Shown here in pieces: positions 14,980-16,387 of a DNA stretch of 16,387 nucleotides. A model generated the notes under the pieces. That model had not been told where the DNA came from and made no database searches. It saw only the letters and a program-made list of their open reading frames with translations. Made by a program: the position numbers and the translations under genes. The first letter of the stretch is position 1, and each line of letters begins with the position of its first letter. The stretch lies in contig CAZOMR010000048.1 of assembly GCA_964580655.1 (NCBI GenBank), positions 1 to 16,387 on the forward strand, given 5' to 3'. This stretch comes from CAZOMR01 sp964580655. Lineage in GTDB: Bacteria > RBG-13-61-14 > CAZOMR01.

Positions 14980-16275
14980 TCAGGTCTTCTTGATCAGCTT
15001 GATGGCGCAGTACTCCCCACACATAGTGCAAACCTGGTTATCCTCCGGCAGACTTGAAGAGCGGATTTTTCCGGCCAGGTCCGGGTCAAGGGAATGACGA
15101 ATCTGGGCCTGCCAGTCGAGCGCCTTTCGGGCCTTGGCCATCTTGAGGTCCTCATCCCATGCGTGGTTCACGCCCTTGCAGATGTCCGCGGCGTGTGCCG
15201 CAATTCGGCTTGCCATGACACCCTCGCGCACATCATCGGCATCCGGAAGGCGAAGGTGCTCCGAGGGCGTGACATAACAGAGAAAGTCCGCACCGGCCAA
15301 TGCGGCAATGGCGCCTCCGATGGCGCCGGTGATGTGATCGTATCCGGGAGCGATGTCAGTAACGAGCGGGCCCAGGACATAGAATGGAGCAGAGTGGCAC
15401 AGGCGCTTTTCAAGTAACACATTGGCCTGGATCTGGTCCATGGGCACATGCCCTGGTCCCTCGATCATTACCTGCACGCCTCTCTCCCAGGCGCGTTCCG
15501 TCAGCTCTCCGAGTATTGCCAGTTCCTGCACCTGTCCGCGGTCTGTTGCATCAGCCAGGCATCCGGGCCGGAGCCCGTCTCCTAGAGAGAGTACCAGTTC
15601 GAATTCCCGTGCCAGATCGAGCAGTCGGTCGAAATGTTCATACAGCGGGTTTTCCTTGCGATTAAAATCCATCCACACCACGGTCATGGCGCCGCCCCTG
15701 CTGACCACATCCAGAACCCTTCCTTCATCATTGAGTCTGGACACGCTCTCGCGCGTAACCCCGCAGTGCACTGTTACGAAATCCACGCCATCCTCCGCAT
15801 GCAGGCGGATGATCTGAAAGAGGTCGTCCGCGCTCATGTAAACAAACGGCCTTTTCTTTTTGACCGCGGCGATCACGGCCTGGTAAATGGGCACAGTGCC
15901 GATCGGGACACGGGTCCTGGAGATGATTTCCCGGCGCACCCTGGTAATAGGCTCTCCGGTGCTCAGGTCCATGACCGTGTCTGCCCCGGCCTTCTCAGCC
16001 GCGTGGAGTTTTGCGAGCTCTTCCTTTACGCTTGATCGGTCATTGCTCGTGCCCAGATTGGCGTTGACCTTTATGCGAAGGCCCTTGCCAATACCCAGGG
16101 GATTGACCTGCTTTCGCATCCGGTTGCGCGTGATCACGATCGTGCCGTCAGCAACACCATCGCGTATGAACTCCGGCTCAACCCCCTCGGACCTTGCCAC
16201 CCTGACCATGTCCCGGGTAACAACGCCCTTTCGAGCCTGGTCCATGAGCGTGGGTCTGGTTTTCGTTTGCTTCAT
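14980..16275 (-). CDS. thiC: Phosphomethylpyrimidine synthase
   Basis: ThiC is a radical-SAM enzyme that rearranges aminoimidazole ribotide into hydroxymethylpyrimidine phosphate for thiamine. At 431 residues this is the short form, without the extra N-terminal domain of the roughly 600-residue type. Visible are KVNANLGTS (69-77), MDLSTG (102-107), IEGPGHVPMDQI (271-282, His276), TDIAPGYDHI (306-315, His314), and a C-terminal iron-sulfur motif with Cys416, Cys419 and Cys423. The cysteine spacing is CX2CX3C, one residue tighter than the CX2CX4C of long ThiC proteins. It is the first gene of the right operon. Only 60 bases separate its start from the terminal repeat, and no TPP riboswitch elements are visible there. 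Confidence 0.96.
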   Translation of the reverse strand: MKQTKTRPTLMDQARKGVVTRDMVRVARSEGVEPEFIRDGVADGTIVITRNRMRKQVNPLGIGKGLRIKVNANLGTSNDRSSVKEELAKLHAAEKAGADTVMDLSTGEPITRVRREIISRTRVPIGTVPIYQAVIAAVKKKRPFVYMSADDLFQIIRLHAEDGVDFVTVHCGVTRESVSRLNDEGRVLDVVSRGGAMTVVWMDFNRKENPLYEHFDRLLDLAREFELVLSLGDGLRPGCLADATDRGQVQELAILGELTERAWERGVQVMIEGPGHVPMDQIQANVLLEKRLCHSAPFYVLGPLVTDIAPGYDHITGAIGGAIAALAGADFLCYVTPSEHLRLPDADDVREGVMASRIAAHAADICKGVNHAWDEDLKMAKARKALDWQAQIRHSLDPDLAGKIRSSSLPEDNQVCTMCGEYCAIKLIKKT

Positions 16276-16290
16276 CTCATCACTTATTTG

Positions 16291-16299
16291 ATTTTAACA
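16291..16299 (-). promoter_or_regulatory. Possible extended -10 promoter for thiC
   Basis: On the - strand TGTTAAAAT at 16299-16291 is a good extended -10 (TG, one base, then TAAAAT). No convincing -35 is seen 16-18 bases upstream. The leader to the ATG would be only about 9 bases, so this is weak; transcription may also enter from the adjacent repeat. Confidence 0.3.
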
Positions 16300-16335
16300 T
16301 AACTCGGCCTCAAGTGCTAGAATCAGGCTATAGAA

Positions 16336-16387
16336 GGGTGTGCGACATAAATGGTGACTATCCATGAAATATACGGCTCCTCTTGAG
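16336..16387. repeat. Right copy of the 52-base terminal inverted repeat (probable IS end)
   Basis: This is the reverse complement of bases 2-53 with a single difference (position 16364 against 25). It lies 60 bases upstream of the thiC start. The window ends inside this sequence, as an assembly often does when it runs into a multi-copy mobile element. No transposase coding sequence lies within the window. Confidence 0.8.

Noticed and set aside
14980..16291. Open frames on the + strand opposite thiC
   Set aside because: thiC is unmistakable on the - strand; the + strand frames show no family features.
16276..16335. TPP riboswitch upstream of thiC
   Set aside because: The stretch is too short, and the conserved riboswitch boxes are not visible on the - strand.

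Overview
The window looks like chromosomal DNA from a Gram-negative, probably anaerobic bacterium of moderately high GC. It carries housekeeping fatty-acid and thiamine genes, two probable lipoproteins, a Tat-exported sulfatase with a Cys-type active site, a short ThiC and a cytoplasmic NagZ. A deltaproteobacterial (Desulfobacterota-like) or related lineage would fit, but nothing here fixes the taxon. The gene order is dense: no gene-free stretch exceeds about 180 bases, and I see no tRNA, rRNA, CRISPR array or transposase gene.

Both ends carry the same 52-base sequence in inverted orientation (2-53 and 16336-16387, one mismatch). This looks like the outer end of one insertion-sequence type lying on both sides of the segment. 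The first gene of each outer operon begins within about 70 bases of a repeat and reads inward.

Left block (120-4664, + strand): a DUF177/YceD protein, rpmF (L32), fabD, fabG and an acyl carrier protein. This is the classic yceD-rpmF-plsX-fabH-fabD-fabG-acpP cluster with plsX and fabH missing, and with no fabF after acpP. Two envelope genes follow: a membrane-anchored half-size ABC_sub_bind-like protein and a probable lipoprotein with two START/SRPBCC-like domains. Two GC-rich hairpins of REP type (4672-4714) close the block.

Middle block (4840-12607, + strand): a Tat-exported sulfatase, a peptide/oligosaccharide-type ABC importer (lipoprotein binding protein and two permeases, no ATPase), a NagZ-type beta-N-acetylhexosaminidase, and a multi-pass membrane protein with C-terminal TPRs. 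Spacings are 19 bases or less, or overlaps, so this is probably one transcript from a promoter near 4754-4783.

Right block (12589-16275, - strand): thiC, an N-acyl-D-amino-acid deacylase and a class I glutamine-amidotransferase-like (C26) hydrolase, almost certainly co-transcribed. It converges on the middle block with a 19-base overlap of coding ends.

The most interesting functional reading is that importer, NagZ, D-aminoacylase and gamma-glutamyl-type hydrolase together could take up and dismantle muropeptides. NagZ would remove GlcNAc, the C26 enzyme would cut the gamma-D-Glu bond, and the deacylase would release the D-amino acid. That link is inference from neighbourhood and enzyme families.
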